Shown here: positions 1-8,246 of the stretch, piece by piece
Layout of the letters: each line of letters starts with the position of its first letter
Numbering within the stretch: position 1 is the stretch's first letter
Assembly: GCA_023258355.1 (NCBI GenBank)
Contig: JALQZL010000061.1
Span: 1-8,777, forward strand
Direction of reading: 5' to 3'
DNA length: 8,777 nt
Origin: Wenzhouxiangellaceae bacterium
GTDB taxonomy: Bacteria; Pseudomonadota; Gammaproteobacteria; Xanthomonadales; Wenzhouxiangellaceae
Notes under the pieces: generated by a model
Databases searched by the model: none
Seen by the model: only the letters and a program-made list of their open reading frames with translations
What the model was told of the DNA's origin: nothing
Translations under genes and position numbers: made by a program

Positions 1-3000
1 ACGGGCACTTTCATCGTGAATGGGACCGAGCGCGTCATCGTCAACCAGATGCACCGTTCTCCGGGGGTCTTCTTTGACCATGATCGCGGCAAGACGCACT
101 CATCGGGCAAATTGCTGTTCTCTGCTCGGGTGATTCCATACCGTGGTTCTTGGCTTGATTTTGAATTTGATCCAAAGGATTCGATCTTTACTCGAATCGA
201 TCGGCGTCGGAAGTTGCCAGTGACTATCTTGTTGCGCGCGCTTGGCATGGAAGAAGAACAGATCCTTGACTACTTCTTCGAAAAGACCAAGGTCACGCTT
301 CGCGGTGATGATGTCAGAATCGATTTGGTGCCAGAGCGCCTACGTGGTGAGACTGCGCTACTGGATATCAAAGATAAGAAAGGCAAAGTGATTGTCGCCA
401 AAGACAAGCGGGTGACGGCCAGACACGTCAAATTGATTGCTGAGGCCGGCGTCAAAACGCTGGACGTGCCAAATGAATATTTGGTGGGCAAAATCATTGC
501 TCACAATATTGTGGATGAGGGCACCGGTGAACTGATTGCACCAGCCAATGCTGAAATTACCGAAGAGTTATTGGGTGCGCTGCGTGAGGCCAAGATCAAA
601 CAGTTTGATGTCCTGTACGTCAACGACTTAGACCAAGGGCCTTACATCTCCAATACTTTGCGCATCGATCCAACCAGCAATGAGCTGGAAGCCCTTTGGG
701 AAATTTACAAAATGATGCGGCCAGGTGAACCACCTACCAAAGAAGCTGCGCAGAACCTCTTCAAGAACCTCTTCTTTACGGCGGAGCGCTATGACCTCTC
801 GCCGGTCGGTCGGATGAAATTCAACCGCCGTGTGGGCCGAAAAGACATTGAAGGGCCGGGGATTCTGGATCAAGAAGATATTTTGTCGGTGTTGAAGGTG
901 TTGATCGATATCCGCAACGGTCATGGCACCGTGGATGATATCGACCACCTCGGTAACCGCCGTGTTCGCTCGGTTGGCGAGATGGCTGAAAACGTCTTCA
1001 GAATTGGCTTGGTTCGCGTCGAGCGTGCTGTGAGAGAGCGCTTGTCGATGGCGGAAGCAGACGAACTTTCTCCGCAAGACCTTATCAATGCCAAGCCTGT
1101 GGCGGCTGCTGTGAAGGAGTTCTTTGGCTCATCACAGCTGTCTCAGTTTATGGACCAAAACAACCCGCTCTCAGAAGTGACACACAAGCGTCGTGTTTCT
1201 GCTTTGGGCCCAGGTGGTCTGACACGTGAGCGGGCAGGGTTTGAGGTGCGCGATGTACACCCCACTCACTACGGTCGCCTGTGTCCTATTGAGACACCCG
1301 AGGGTCCAAACATTGGATTGATCAACTCATTGGCATGTTACTCGCGAACGAATGAGTACGGGTTCTTAGAAACCGCTTATCGAAAAGTAGTGAAGGGTAA
1401 AGTCACTAACGAGGTCGAATTTTTATCGGCGATCGAGGAGGGTGATTATGCCATCGCCCAAGCCAATGCTGATTTGGATAGGAACAACCGTTTCATCGAT
1501 AAACTGATCACGTGTCGCTATCAAGGCGAATTCATGCTGAAAGACAGCAGTGAAGTTGAGTACATGGATGTCTCGCCTCGTCAGATCGTTTCAGTCGCCG
1601 CATCACTGGTGCCATTTTTGGAGCATGATGATGCCAACCGAGCCTTGATGGGTTCGAACATGCAGCGTCAAGCGGTGCCTACCTTGCGTGTGGACAAGCC
1701 TTTGGTTGGAACAGGTATGGAGCGCGTTGTCGCAACAGACTCTGGGGTAACAACAGTCGCCAAGCGTGGCGGGACGGTTGCTCAGGTTGATGCAGGCCGT
1801 ATCGTGGTCCGCGTCAATGAAGAGGAAGTGGGTGAAGACGATCCAGGCGTTGATATTTATAACTTGGTGAAGTATCAGCGCTCCAATCAAAATACTTGTA
1901 TGAACCAGCGTCCGCTGGTCAAAGTGGGCGATAGTGTCGCTCGGCGTGATGTCCTTGCCGATGGTCCATCGACGGATCTTGGTGAGCTCGCTTTGGGTCA
2001 AAACATGTTAGTGGCTTTCATGCCATGGAACGGCTACAACTTCGAAGATTCCATTCTGATCTCTGAGCGTGTCGTTCAAGAAGACCGATTTACCTCAATT
2101 CATATTGAGGAGCTGACCTGTGTTGCCCGAGACACGAAATTAGGCTCTGAAGAGATTTCAGCCGATATTCCCAATGTCGGTGAATCCACACTGAACAAAC
2201 TAGATGAGTCTGGCATCGTCTATATCGGCGCTGAAGTTAAAGCGGGTGACATCCTTGTTGGTAAAGTAACCCCGAAAGGGGAAGCGCAACTTACACCAGA
2301 AGAAAAACTGCTTCGTGCGATCTTTGGTGAGAAAGCATCAGACGTCAAAGACACCTCGTTGCGTGTCCCATCTGGCATGGATGGCACCGTTATTGATGTT
2401 CAGGTGTTTACGCGGGAGGGTGTGGATAAGGACTCTCGAGCCATCTCGATTGAGCGTGATGAGATCCGCCGTGTTCGCAAAGACTTGGACGATCAATTGC
2501 GCATTCTAGAAGACGCTATTTTCGCTCGCTTAGAGTCAGTCTTGTCAGGTAAGGTCGCTGATAAAGGGCCTGCAGGCATTAAGAAAGGCGACAAAGTCAC
2601 AAAAGGCTATCTTGAGGATCTCAAGCGTGATGATTGGTTCAAGCTGGTCATGCGAAACGAAGATGCTCAGGATTTATTGGAGCGCTCAGCAAAACAGTTA
2701 GAAAAGCAACGCAAGTTGTTTGATAAGCGGTTTGCAGAGAAGAAAGCCAAAATTACCCGCGGTGATGATCTAGCGCCTGGTGTCTTGAAAATGGTCAAGG
2801 TGTACATGGCAGTCAAACGCCGTATGCAGCCTGGTGACAAAATGGCGGGCCGTCACGGTAACAAGGGCGTGGTCTCGATGATTGTGCCAACAGAAGACAT
2901 GCCGTTTTCTGAAGATGGAACACCGGTGGATGTTGTTCTGAACCCATTGGGTGTGCCTTCTCGAATGAATGTTGGTCAGATTCTAGAAACCCACTTAGGT

Positions 3001-3669
3001 TGGGCCGCAAGAGGCTTGGGTAAAAAGATTGAAGCCATGCTAGAGGCGGAAGAAAAGACCACCAAGATTCGAAAATTCTTGGGTGAGGTTTATAACTCTG
3101 ATCAGAAAGATCGCGTCAAGATTAATCAATTTAGCGATGAGGAAATTGATGAGATGGCGCGCAACCTCGCAGGTGGCGTCCCCATGGCAACGCCCGTGTT
3201 TGACGGTGCCAGTGAGCATGAAATCAAAAAGCTCCTGGAAATGGCCGATCTTCCGCAGTCAGGTCAGACCATTCTCTACGATGGCCGAACTGGTGATGCC
3301 TTCGACCGACCTGTCACTGTGGGCTACATGTACATGCTCAAGCTCAACCATTTGGTTGACGACAAAATGCATGCGCGTTCGACAGGGCCTTACAGCCTCG
3401 TGACCCAGCAGCCATTGGGTGGTAAAGCCCAGTTCGGTGGGCAGCGGTTTGGTGAAATGGAGTGCTGGGCCCTTCAGGCCTATGGCGCAGCCTACACCTT
3501 GCAAGAGATGCTCACCGTCAAGTCAGATGATGTTCAGGGCAGAAACCAAATGTATAAGAGCATTGTTGATGGTAACAATGAGATGGTGGCGGGTATGCCT
3601 GAGTCATTCAATGTCTTGGTCAATGAAATCCGATCGCTTGGCATCAACATCGAACTTAAAGAATCCTGA
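1..3669 (+). CDS. rpoB: RNA polymerase beta subunit, 5'-truncated by window edge
   Basis: This is the beta subunit of DNA-dependent RNA polymerase; with beta' it forms the catalytic cleft. The frame is open from base 1, and the first codon aligns with about E. coli residue 133, so roughly 132 N-terminal residues lie upstream. The 1222 residues seen predict about 1354 in all, against 1342 in E. coli. Visible landmarks in E. coli numbering are the N-terminal rifampicin cluster around R143 and V146 (31-42), lineage insertion SI1 (about 280-642), the rifampicin region with Q513, D516, H526, R529 and S531 (1126-1206), P564 and I572 (1297-1323), E813 and D814 (2044-2049), insertion SI2 (about 2419-2772), K1065 and K1073 (2839 and 2863), and H1237 (3349). 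All these contact residues are wild type, so no target-site rifampicin resistance is predicted. SI2 is about 13 residues longer than in E. coli. The C-terminus ends in LGINIELKES. The gene probably continues an rplKAJL-rpoBC operon from upstream, which is inferred because it is not in the window. Confidence 0.99.
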   Translation, partial: TGTFIVNGTERVIVNQMHRSPGVFFDHDRGKTHSSGKLLFSARVIPYRGSWLDFEFDPKDSIFTRIDRRRKLPVTILLRALGMEEEQILDYFFEKTKVTLRGDDVRIDLVPERLRGETALLDIKDKKGKVIVAKDKRVTARHVKLIAEAGVKTLDVPNEYLVGKIIAHNIVDEGTGELIAPANAEITEELLGALREAKIKQFDVLYVNDLDQGPYISNTLRIDPTSNELEALWEIYKMMRPGEPPTKEAAQNLFKNLFFTAERYDLSPVGRMKFNRRVGRKDIEGPGILDQEDILSVLKVLIDIRNGHGTVDDIDHLGNRRVRSVGEMAENVFRIGLVRVERAVRERLSMAEADELSPQDLINAKPVAAAVKEFFGSSQLSQFMDQNNPLSEVTHKRRVSALGPGGLTRERAGFEVRDVHPTHYGRLCPIETPEGPNIGLINSLACYSRTNEYGFLETAYRKVVKGKVTNEVEFLSAIEEGDYAIAQANADLDRNNRFIDKLITCRYQGEFMLKDSSEVEYMDVSPRQIVSVAASLVPFLEHDDANRALMGSNMQRQAVPTLRVDKPLVGTGMERVVATDSGVTTVAKRGGTVAQVDAGRIVVRVNEEEVGEDDPGVDIYNLVKYQRSNQNTCMNQRPLVKVGDSVARRDVLADGPSTDLGELALGQNMLVAFMPWNGYNFEDSILISERVVQEDRFTSIHIEELTCVARDTKLGSEEISADIPNVGESTLNKLDESGIVYIGAEVKAGDILVGKVTPKGEAQLTPEEKLLRAIFGEKASDVKDTSLRVPSGMDGTVIDVQVFTREGVDKDSRAISIERDEIRRVRKDLDDQLRILEDAIFARLESVLSGKVADKGPAGIKKGDKVTKGYLEDLKRDDWFKLVMRNEDAQDLLERSAKQLEKQRKLFDKRFAEKKAKITRGDDLAPGVLKMVKVYMAVKRRMQPGDKMAGRHGNKGVVSMIVPTEDMPFSEDGTPVDVVLNPLGVPSRMNVGQILETHLGWAARGLGKKIEAMLEAEEKTTKIRKFLGEVYNSDQKDRVKINQFSDEEIDEMARNLAGGVPMATPVFDGASEHEIKKLLEMADLPQSGQTILYDGRTGDAFDRPVTVGYMYMLKLNHLVDDKMHARSTGPYSLVTQQPLGGKAQFGGQRFGEMECWALQAYGAAYTLQEMLTVKSDDVQGRNQMYKSIVDGNNEMVAGMPESFNVLVNEIRSLGINIELKES

Positions 3670-3673
3670 TTTC

Positions 3674-3682
3674 AGGAGGAGG
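3674..3682 (+). promoter_or_regulatory. Strong ribosome binding site of rpoC
   Basis: AGGAGGAGG sits in the 21-nt rpoB-rpoC gap and ends 8 nt before the GTG at 3691. It is an extended match to the anti-Shine-Dalgarno sequence. Together with the homologous N-terminus it fixes a GTG start for rpoC; E. coli rpoC also starts with GTG. The strong site may offset the weaker GTG codon and help keep beta and beta' synthesis balanced, which is inference. Confidence 0.93.
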
Positions 3683-3690
3683 CAGCAAAA

Positions 3691-6600
3691 GTGCGCGATT
3701 TATTTAACTTATACAAGCGTCAAAGTCAGACTCGAGACTTCGATGTTATTCGGATTGGTTTAGCTCCGCCAGAGCTGATCAAATCTTGGTCGTTTGGCGA
3801 AGTTAAAAAGCCAGAGACAATCAACTATCGAACCTTTAAGCCAGAGCGCGAAGGCCTATTTTGTGCTGCCATCTTCGGCCCAATCAAGGATTATGAATGC
3901 TTGTGCGGCAAGTACAAACGCATGAAGCACCGTGGTGTGAAATGTGAAAAATGCGGCACAGAGGTCACAGTAACAAAAGTTCGTCGTGAGCGGATGGGGC
4001 ACATTGAGCTTGCCAGCCCAGTGGCTCATATTTGGTTCCTGAAGTCACTGCCATCTCGCATCGGCTTGTTGCTTGATATGACACTGCGTGATATCGAGCG
4101 CATTCTATATTTTGAGAGCTATCTGGTCCTAGAGCCAGGCTTAACACCCTTGGAGCGTGGTCAGCTGCTGACTGATGAGCAGTTCCACACCGCCGTTGAA
4201 GAGTACGGTGATGAGTTTGATGCCCGAATGGGTGCTGAGGCAATTCTTGAGTTGCTCAAGAACATCGATTTGGCCGGCGAATTGGTCAAGCTACGAGAAG
4301 AAATCGAGGCAACAAACTCCGAGACAAAAATCAAACGCCTGACAAAGCGTATTAAATTAATGGAGGCCTTCTTAGAGTCTGGTAATCGTCCAGAGTATAT
4401 GATTCTGACGATTCTGCCTGTCTTGCCACCCGACCTTCGGCCTTTGGTTCCTCTAGATGGCGGACGTTTCGCCACATCTGATCTCAACGACCTTTATCGT
4501 CGTGTGATTAACCGGAACAACCGATTACGCAGATTGTTGGATCTCAATGCGCCCGATATCATTGTTCGCAATGAAAAGCGTATGTTGCAAGAGTCGGTAG
4601 ATGCCCTTCTGGACAATGGCCGTCGTGGTCGAGCCATCACAGGCACCAACAAGCGTCCGCTGAAGTCTTTGGCTGATATGATCAAGGGGAAACAAGGCCG
4701 CTTCCGGCAGAACCTCTTGGGCAAGCGTGTTGATTACTCTGGACGATCTGTCATTGTGGTCGGACCCACGCTGAGACTGCATGAATGTGGAATCCCTAAG
4801 AAGATGGCTCTGGAGCTATTCAAGCCATTCATTTTCTCGAAACTGCAACGTCGTGGCCTTGCCATGACGATTAAAGCAGCCAAGAAATTGGTAGAGCGGG
4901 AAGAAGGTGAAGTCTGGGATATCTTAGAAGAGGTGATTCGTGAGCACCCCGTGCTTTTGAACCGCGCACCCACACTACACCGACTGGGTATTCAAGCGTT
5001 CGAGCCCGTGCTCATCGAGGGTAAAGCCATCCAGTTGCACCCGCTAGTGTGTACTGCGTTTAATGCCGACTTTGATGGTGACCAGATGGCGGTTCACGTG
5101 CCACTGAGCCTTGAAGCTCAGCTTGAAGCGCGTGCGCTGATGATGTCATCTAATAACATTCTCTCCCCAGCCAACGGCGAACCCATCATTGTGCCTACCC
5201 AAGACGTTGTCTTGGGGCTGTACTACATGACGCGGTCGTTGCCAGGTGTGAAAGGTGAGGGCATGTTCTTCTCCAGCACTGCAGAAGTCCATCGGGCCTA
5301 TGCCAACCATCAGGTGGCTATTCATGCCTCAATTTCAGTGAGGATCAAGGAAACACAGATTGAAGATGGCAAGGCAGTAGAAACATTTGCCCGTCGAGAA
5401 ACGACCGTTGGTCGGGCCATATTGTCTGACATTCTGCCTGCCGGATTGTCCTTTGATTTGATCAATCAGGCGTTGAAGAAACGCCAGATTTCGCGTCTCA
5501 TTGATGAATGCTATCGTCACTGTGGCCTGAAAGAAACCGTCATTTTCGCTGATCAATTGATGTACACCGGGTTTAGTTATTCCACCCGTGCTGGTGTGTC
5601 GATTGGTCTTGATGACTTGCAAGTACCACCAGAGAAGAAAGCCATCCTAGAGCAGGCTGAAGCCGAGGTACTCGACATTCAAGATCAATATGCCTCTGGG
5701 GTCGTGACCTCTGGTGAGCGCTACAACAAAGTCGTCGACATTTGGTCGCGGACGAATGAGGAAGTGGCTCGCGCGATGATGAAGCGGATTGGTCGTGAAA
5801 TGCGTATCGACAGTGAGGGCGTCGAGCATGAAGAAGATTCAATGAACTCTATCTTCATCATGGCCGATTCCGGTGCTCGAGGATCTGCAGCGCAGATTAG
5901 GCAGTTGGCGGGTATGCGTGGCTTGATGGCCAAACCGGATGGTTCAATCATTGAGACACCCATTACAGCGAACTTTAGAGAGGGATTGAACGTTCTACAG
6001 TACTTCATTTCGACTCACGGCGCGCGTAAAGGTTTGGCTGATACGGCGTTGAAAACGGCAAACTCAGGTTATCTGACACGCCGCTTGGTCGATGTGGCAC
6101 AAGATCTCGTCGTTATTGAAGAGGATTGTGGGACTGAGGCTGGTTTGGAAATGTTACCTATCGTTGAGGGTGGTGATGTTGTCGAGCCACTCCGCGAACG
6201 TATCTTGGGTCGTGTGGTTGCTGAAGATATTTACCATGGTGACTCCGACGAAGTATTGTGCCCCAGAGGCACTCTCCTAGATGAGGCATGGGTAGCCAAA
6301 CTGGAGGAGCATGCGATTGACCGTGTGTTTGTCCGCTCAGCGATTACTTGTGAGACCCGTCATGGCATCTGTGCAGCTTGTTATGGCCGTGACTTGGCCC
6401 GAGGAGATCTTGTCAACCAAGGTGAAGCAGTAGGTGTGGTGGCAGCCCAATCGATTGGTGAGCCGGGCACGCAGCTGACCATGCGGACATTCCACATTGG
6501 TGGTGCGGCATCGCGCTCGGTGGCAATTGACCATATTGAAGTCAAGTCCATGGGAACCATCCGATTCTATAACTTGAAGTCAGTCGAAAACGCTGAGGGC

Positions 6601-7917
6601 AAGTTGGTAGCGGTCTCTCGCTCGGGTGAATTGTCTGTCATTGACAGTCATGGCCGTGAGCGTGAGCGGTACAAGATCCCCTACGGTGCGATCTTGCCAG
6701 TGAAGGAAGGTGATGCGGTTGAAGTAGGTGAGCATGTTGCCCACTGGGATCCGCATACCCACCCAGTGGTCTCTGAGGTAGCTGGTTTTGCTAGCTTCCA
6801 AGACTTCATTTCAGGCGTTACTGTCACGGAAGCAACTGACGAAGTCACTGGCCTCAGTTCGATGCTTGTCACTGATCCGAAGAAGCGGGGCACTGAGGGC
6901 AAGGACCTGCGTCCAATTATCCGTTTGCTCGATAAAAAGGGTAAGCCGCTCAACATTCCTGGCACTGAGCAATCAGCACAGTACTTCCTGCCAGCGGGTG
7001 CTGTGATCAACGTGACTGATTCGCAAGAGATTCGAGTCGGTGACATTATTGCCCGGATCCCCCAAGAATCCTCGAAAACGAGAGATATTACAGGCGGTCT
7101 ACCACGCGTGGCTGACCTATTTGAGGCGCGTCGCCCGAAAGAGGGTGCTATTTTGGCTGAGGCCTCAGGGGTGGTGAGTTTCGGGAAGGAAACCAAAGGC
7201 AAACAGCGCCTTGTGATCACTGACGAGCACGGGGAAGTTCACGAGGAACTCATTCCAAAGTGGCGCCAAGTGTTGGTCTTTGAGGGTGAGCATGTTGAAA
7301 GAGGTGAAACTGTCGTTGATGGTGAACCCAATCCACATGACATCCTTCGTTTGCTCGGGGTCGAGAAGTTGGCAGACTACTTGGTCCAAGAAATTCAGGA
7401 TGTGTACCGCCTGCAAGGTGTGAAAATCAATGATAAGCACATTGAGGTCATCATCCGTCAGATGATGCGCAAAGTTGAGATTATGGAGCCGGGAGATAGC
7501 CGATTCCTGCGCGGTGAGCAAATCGATCGGATTCGCGTCTTGGAAGAGAACGAGCGATTGGAAGCTGAAAAGCAGAAGCCAGCGACAGTGCAGGGTATGC
7601 TTTTGGGTATTACCAAGGCGTCACTGGCCACTGAGTCGTTCATCTCTGCGGCCTCATTCCAAGAAACCACGCGAGTATTGACAGATGCCGCGGTGCGCGG
7701 AACTGTCGACAAGCTCCATGGCTTGAAGGAGAACGTTATCGTCGGTCGTCTCATTCCCGCAGGGACGGGGCGCGTGGCGATGGCGCGTCGGCAAGCAGAG
7801 AAAGAGGCCTTGCCAGATCCAGATGCCGAGTTGGCCGCAGCGCTCCAGGCAACCGAGGTGGAGTTCTTGCCACCAGAGCCAGATGTGGCTGTGACCTCGT
7901 CAGGTGAGGAAGAGTAG
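3691..7917 (+). CDS. rpoC: RNA polymerase beta' subunit
   Basis: This is the largest core subunit. It carries the catalytic magnesium site and most of the clamp. Its 1408 residues compare with 1407 in E. coli, and numbering matches exactly to at least residue 464. Zinc site 1 is C70, C72, C85, C88. The clamp helices that bind sigma lie near residues 260-310. The NADFDGD motif supplies D460, D462 and D464 (5068-5082). The bridge helix lies at about 768-802 (GLADTALKTANSGYL). Zinc site 2 is C813, C887, C894, C897. The trigger loop starts near QLTMRTFHIGGAAS, with H935 equivalent to E. coli H936. Insertion SI3 spans about 6514-7077, and the second trigger-loop arm (ITGGLPRVADLFEARRPKE) follows. 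ppGpp site 1 residues R362, R417, K614, D621, Y625 and site 2 residues N679, K680 are kept, so the enzyme should respond to ppGpp (with DksA at site 2). The C-terminal tail is acidic (ending SSGEEE) and unlike E. coli, as expected for a variable tail. The gene is co-transcribed with rpoB and ends just before a terminator. Confidence 0.99.
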   Translation: MRDLFNLYKRQSQTRDFDVIRIGLAPPELIKSWSFGEVKKPETINYRTFKPEREGLFCAAIFGPIKDYECLCGKYKRMKHRGVKCEKCGTEVTVTKVRRERMGHIELASPVAHIWFLKSLPSRIGLLLDMTLRDIERILYFESYLVLEPGLTPLERGQLLTDEQFHTAVEEYGDEFDARMGAEAILELLKNIDLAGELVKLREEIEATNSETKIKRLTKRIKLMEAFLESGNRPEYMILTILPVLPPDLRPLVPLDGGRFATSDLNDLYRRVINRNNRLRRLLDLNAPDIIVRNEKRMLQESVDALLDNGRRGRAITGTNKRPLKSLADMIKGKQGRFRQNLLGKRVDYSGRSVIVVGPTLRLHECGIPKKMALELFKPFIFSKLQRRGLAMTIKAAKKLVEREEGEVWDILEEVIREHPVLLNRAPTLHRLGIQAFEPVLIEGKAIQLHPLVCTAFNADFDGDQMAVHVPLSLEAQLEARALMMSSNNILSPANGEPIIVPTQDVVLGLYYMTRSLPGVKGEGMFFSSTAEVHRAYANHQVAIHASISVRIKETQIEDGKAVETFARRETTVGRAILSDILPAGLSFDLINQALKKRQISRLIDECYRHCGLKETVIFADQLMYTGFSYSTRAGVSIGLDDLQVPPEKKAILEQAEAEVLDIQDQYASGVVTSGERYNKVVDIWSRTNEEVARAMMKRIGREMRIDSEGVEHEEDSMNSIFIMADSGARGSAAQIRQLAGMRGLMAKPDGSIIETPITANFREGLNVLQYFISTHGARKGLADTALKTANSGYLTRRLVDVAQDLVVIEEDCGTEAGLEMLPIVEGGDVVEPLRERILGRVVAEDIYHGDSDEVLCPRGTLLDEAWVAKLEEHAIDRVFVRSAITCETRHGICAACYGRDLARGDLVNQGEAVGVVAAQSIGEPGTQLTMRTFHIGGAASRSVAIDHIEVKSMGTIRFYNLKSVENAEGKLVAVSRSGELSVIDSHGRERERYKIPYGAILPVKEGDAVEVGEHVAHWDPHTHPVVSEVAGFASFQDFISGVTVTEATDEVTGLSSMLVTDPKKRGTEGKDLRPIIRLLDKKGKPLNIPGTEQSAQYFLPAGAVINVTDSQEIRVGDIIARIPQESSKTRDITGGLPRVADLFEARRPKEGAILAEASGVVSFGKETKGKQRLVITDEHGEVHEELIPKWRQVLVFEGEHVERGETVVDGEPNPHDILRLLGVEKLADYLVQEIQDVYRLQGVKINDKHIEVIIRQMMRKVEIMEPGDSRFLRGEQIDRIRVLEENERLEAEKQKPATVQGMLLGITKASLATESFISAASFQETTRVLTDAAVRGTVDKLHGLKENVIVGRLIPAGTGRVAMARRQAEKEALPDPDAELAAALQATEVEFLPPEPDVAVTSSGEEE

Positions 7918-7942
7918 CCGATTGATATCATTTCAGTCGGCT
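7916..7942 (+). other. Stem-loop overlapping the rpoC stop codon
   Basis: The arms AGCCGATTGA (7916-7925) and TCAGTCGGCT (7933-7942) form a 10-bp stem with one U-G wobble and a 7-nt loop. The 5' arm includes the last two bases of the TAG stop. There is no U-run after it, so it is not itself a terminator. It lies 4 nt before the terminator stem, giving tandem hairpins at the transcript end. Possible roles are mRNA 3'-end protection or assistance to termination. The pairing is seen directly; the function is inferred. Confidence 0.6.
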
Positions 7943-7946
7943 TGAG

Positions 7947-7976
7947 AAAACGGCAGCCTATGGCTGCCGTTTTTTA
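7947..7976 (+). terminator. Intrinsic terminator of the rpoBC operon
   Basis: A perfect inverted repeat has a core CGGCAGCC (7951-7958), a TAT loop, and GGCTGCCG (7962-7969). It is extended by four A-T pairs and followed by six T (7970-7975). This is a textbook rho-independent terminator 29 nt after the rpoC stop. The A tract on the 5' side gives a T-run on the minus strand too, so it could act in both directions. It separates the polymerase operon from the str operon, which then needs its own promoter. Confidence 0.95.
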
Positions 7977-8207
7977 TTGGGGACGTGGTTTTTGACGAAT
8001 TTAAGCGAATATAGTCCATTTTTGCCGAAGATAAGTGCTTTTAACCGCCTTTTCGAGGATGATCCAGCGCCAAGAGCGATGTTCAGACGCCACGTCGGCC
8101 TTTGCCCTTCGCCTGTGGCATGAGAAAGGCAAGCCCAATGGGCGAGACGCCCAAAAGACGGGGCTCGAACAATGAGGGGCAGGGGGTGGATTTTGGGGTG
8201 ATCTTCC
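7977..8207. other. Intergenic segment without a convincing gene
   Basis: About 230 nt lie between the rpoBC terminator and the rpsL promoter. I see no credible coding region. It holds several short inverted repeats: GCC-TGT-GGC (8111-8119), GCCTTT pairing with AAAGGC (8099-8104 and 8125-8130), GCCC-AAT-GGGC (8133-8143), and the overlapping alternative GGGCG-AGA-CGCCC (8140-8152). A G-rich stretch follows at 8160-8198. A minus-strand frame is open through the block but has no recognisable domain, and it overlaps both the promoter and the terminator. The segment may be a dispersed intergenic repeat or a small RNA region; neither can be shown from this window. Confidence 0.5.
8160..8198 (+). other. 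G-rich tract with four G-runs upstream of the rpsL promoter
   Basis: Runs of four, four, five and four G occur at 8160-8163, 8176-8179, 8182-8186 and 8195-8198, separated by 12, 2 and 8 nt. This satisfies a loose intramolecular G-quadruplex pattern on the non-template strand, ending 9 nt before the -35 box. It sits where an AT-rich UP element would normally be. Whether it folds or regulates anything is unknown. Confidence 0.45.
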
Positions 8208-8243
8208 TTGACAGTTTGGCGATAACCCCTTAAAATTCCCGTT
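8208..8243 (+). promoter_or_regulatory. Sigma70-type promoter of the rpsL (str) operon
   Basis: A perfect -35 hexamer TTGACA (8208-8213), a 17-nt spacer and a -10 hexamer TAAAAT (8231-8236, five of six matches to consensus) predict a start near 8241-8244 and a 5' leader of about 56-59 nt. The discriminator after the -10 is C-rich (TTCCCG), a feature of promoters repressed by ppGpp and DksA in E. coli. No AT-rich UP element is visible. It lies after a strong terminator and immediately before rpsL, so it should drive rpsL-rpsG and probably fusA and tuf beyond the window. Confidence 0.87.
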
Positions 8244-8246
8244 CTT

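Noticed and set aside
1126..1323. Rifampicin resistance mutation in rpoB
   Set aside because: Q513, D516, H526, R529, S531, P564 and I572 equivalents are all wild type.
3083..3403. 106-codon plus-strand frame inside rpoB
   Set aside because: It is an out-of-frame shadow of a highly conserved part of beta.
6681..7220. 179-codon minus-strand frame in rpoC
   Set aside because: It is a shadow of the SI3 region of beta', with no independent start signals or domain.
7458..7931. 157-codon minus-strand frame over the end of rpoC
   Set aside because: It is antisense to conserved beta' sequence and matches no family I recognise; it is explained by codon bias of rpoC.
7992..8015. TTGACG and TATAGT as a second promoter
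   Set aside because: The spacer is only 12 nt, too short for sigma70, and no alternative -35 or -10 partner lies at 16-18 nt.
7982..8096. GACGTGG at 7982-7988 and CCACGTC at 8090-8096 as a long-range inverted repeat
   Set aside because: Seven bp over about 100 nt is plausible by chance and nothing extends it.
8158..8176. tRNA T-arm-like sequence (GTTCGAG on the minus strand)
   Set aside because: The flanking bases do not pair into a T-stem, and no acceptor or anticodon arm is present.
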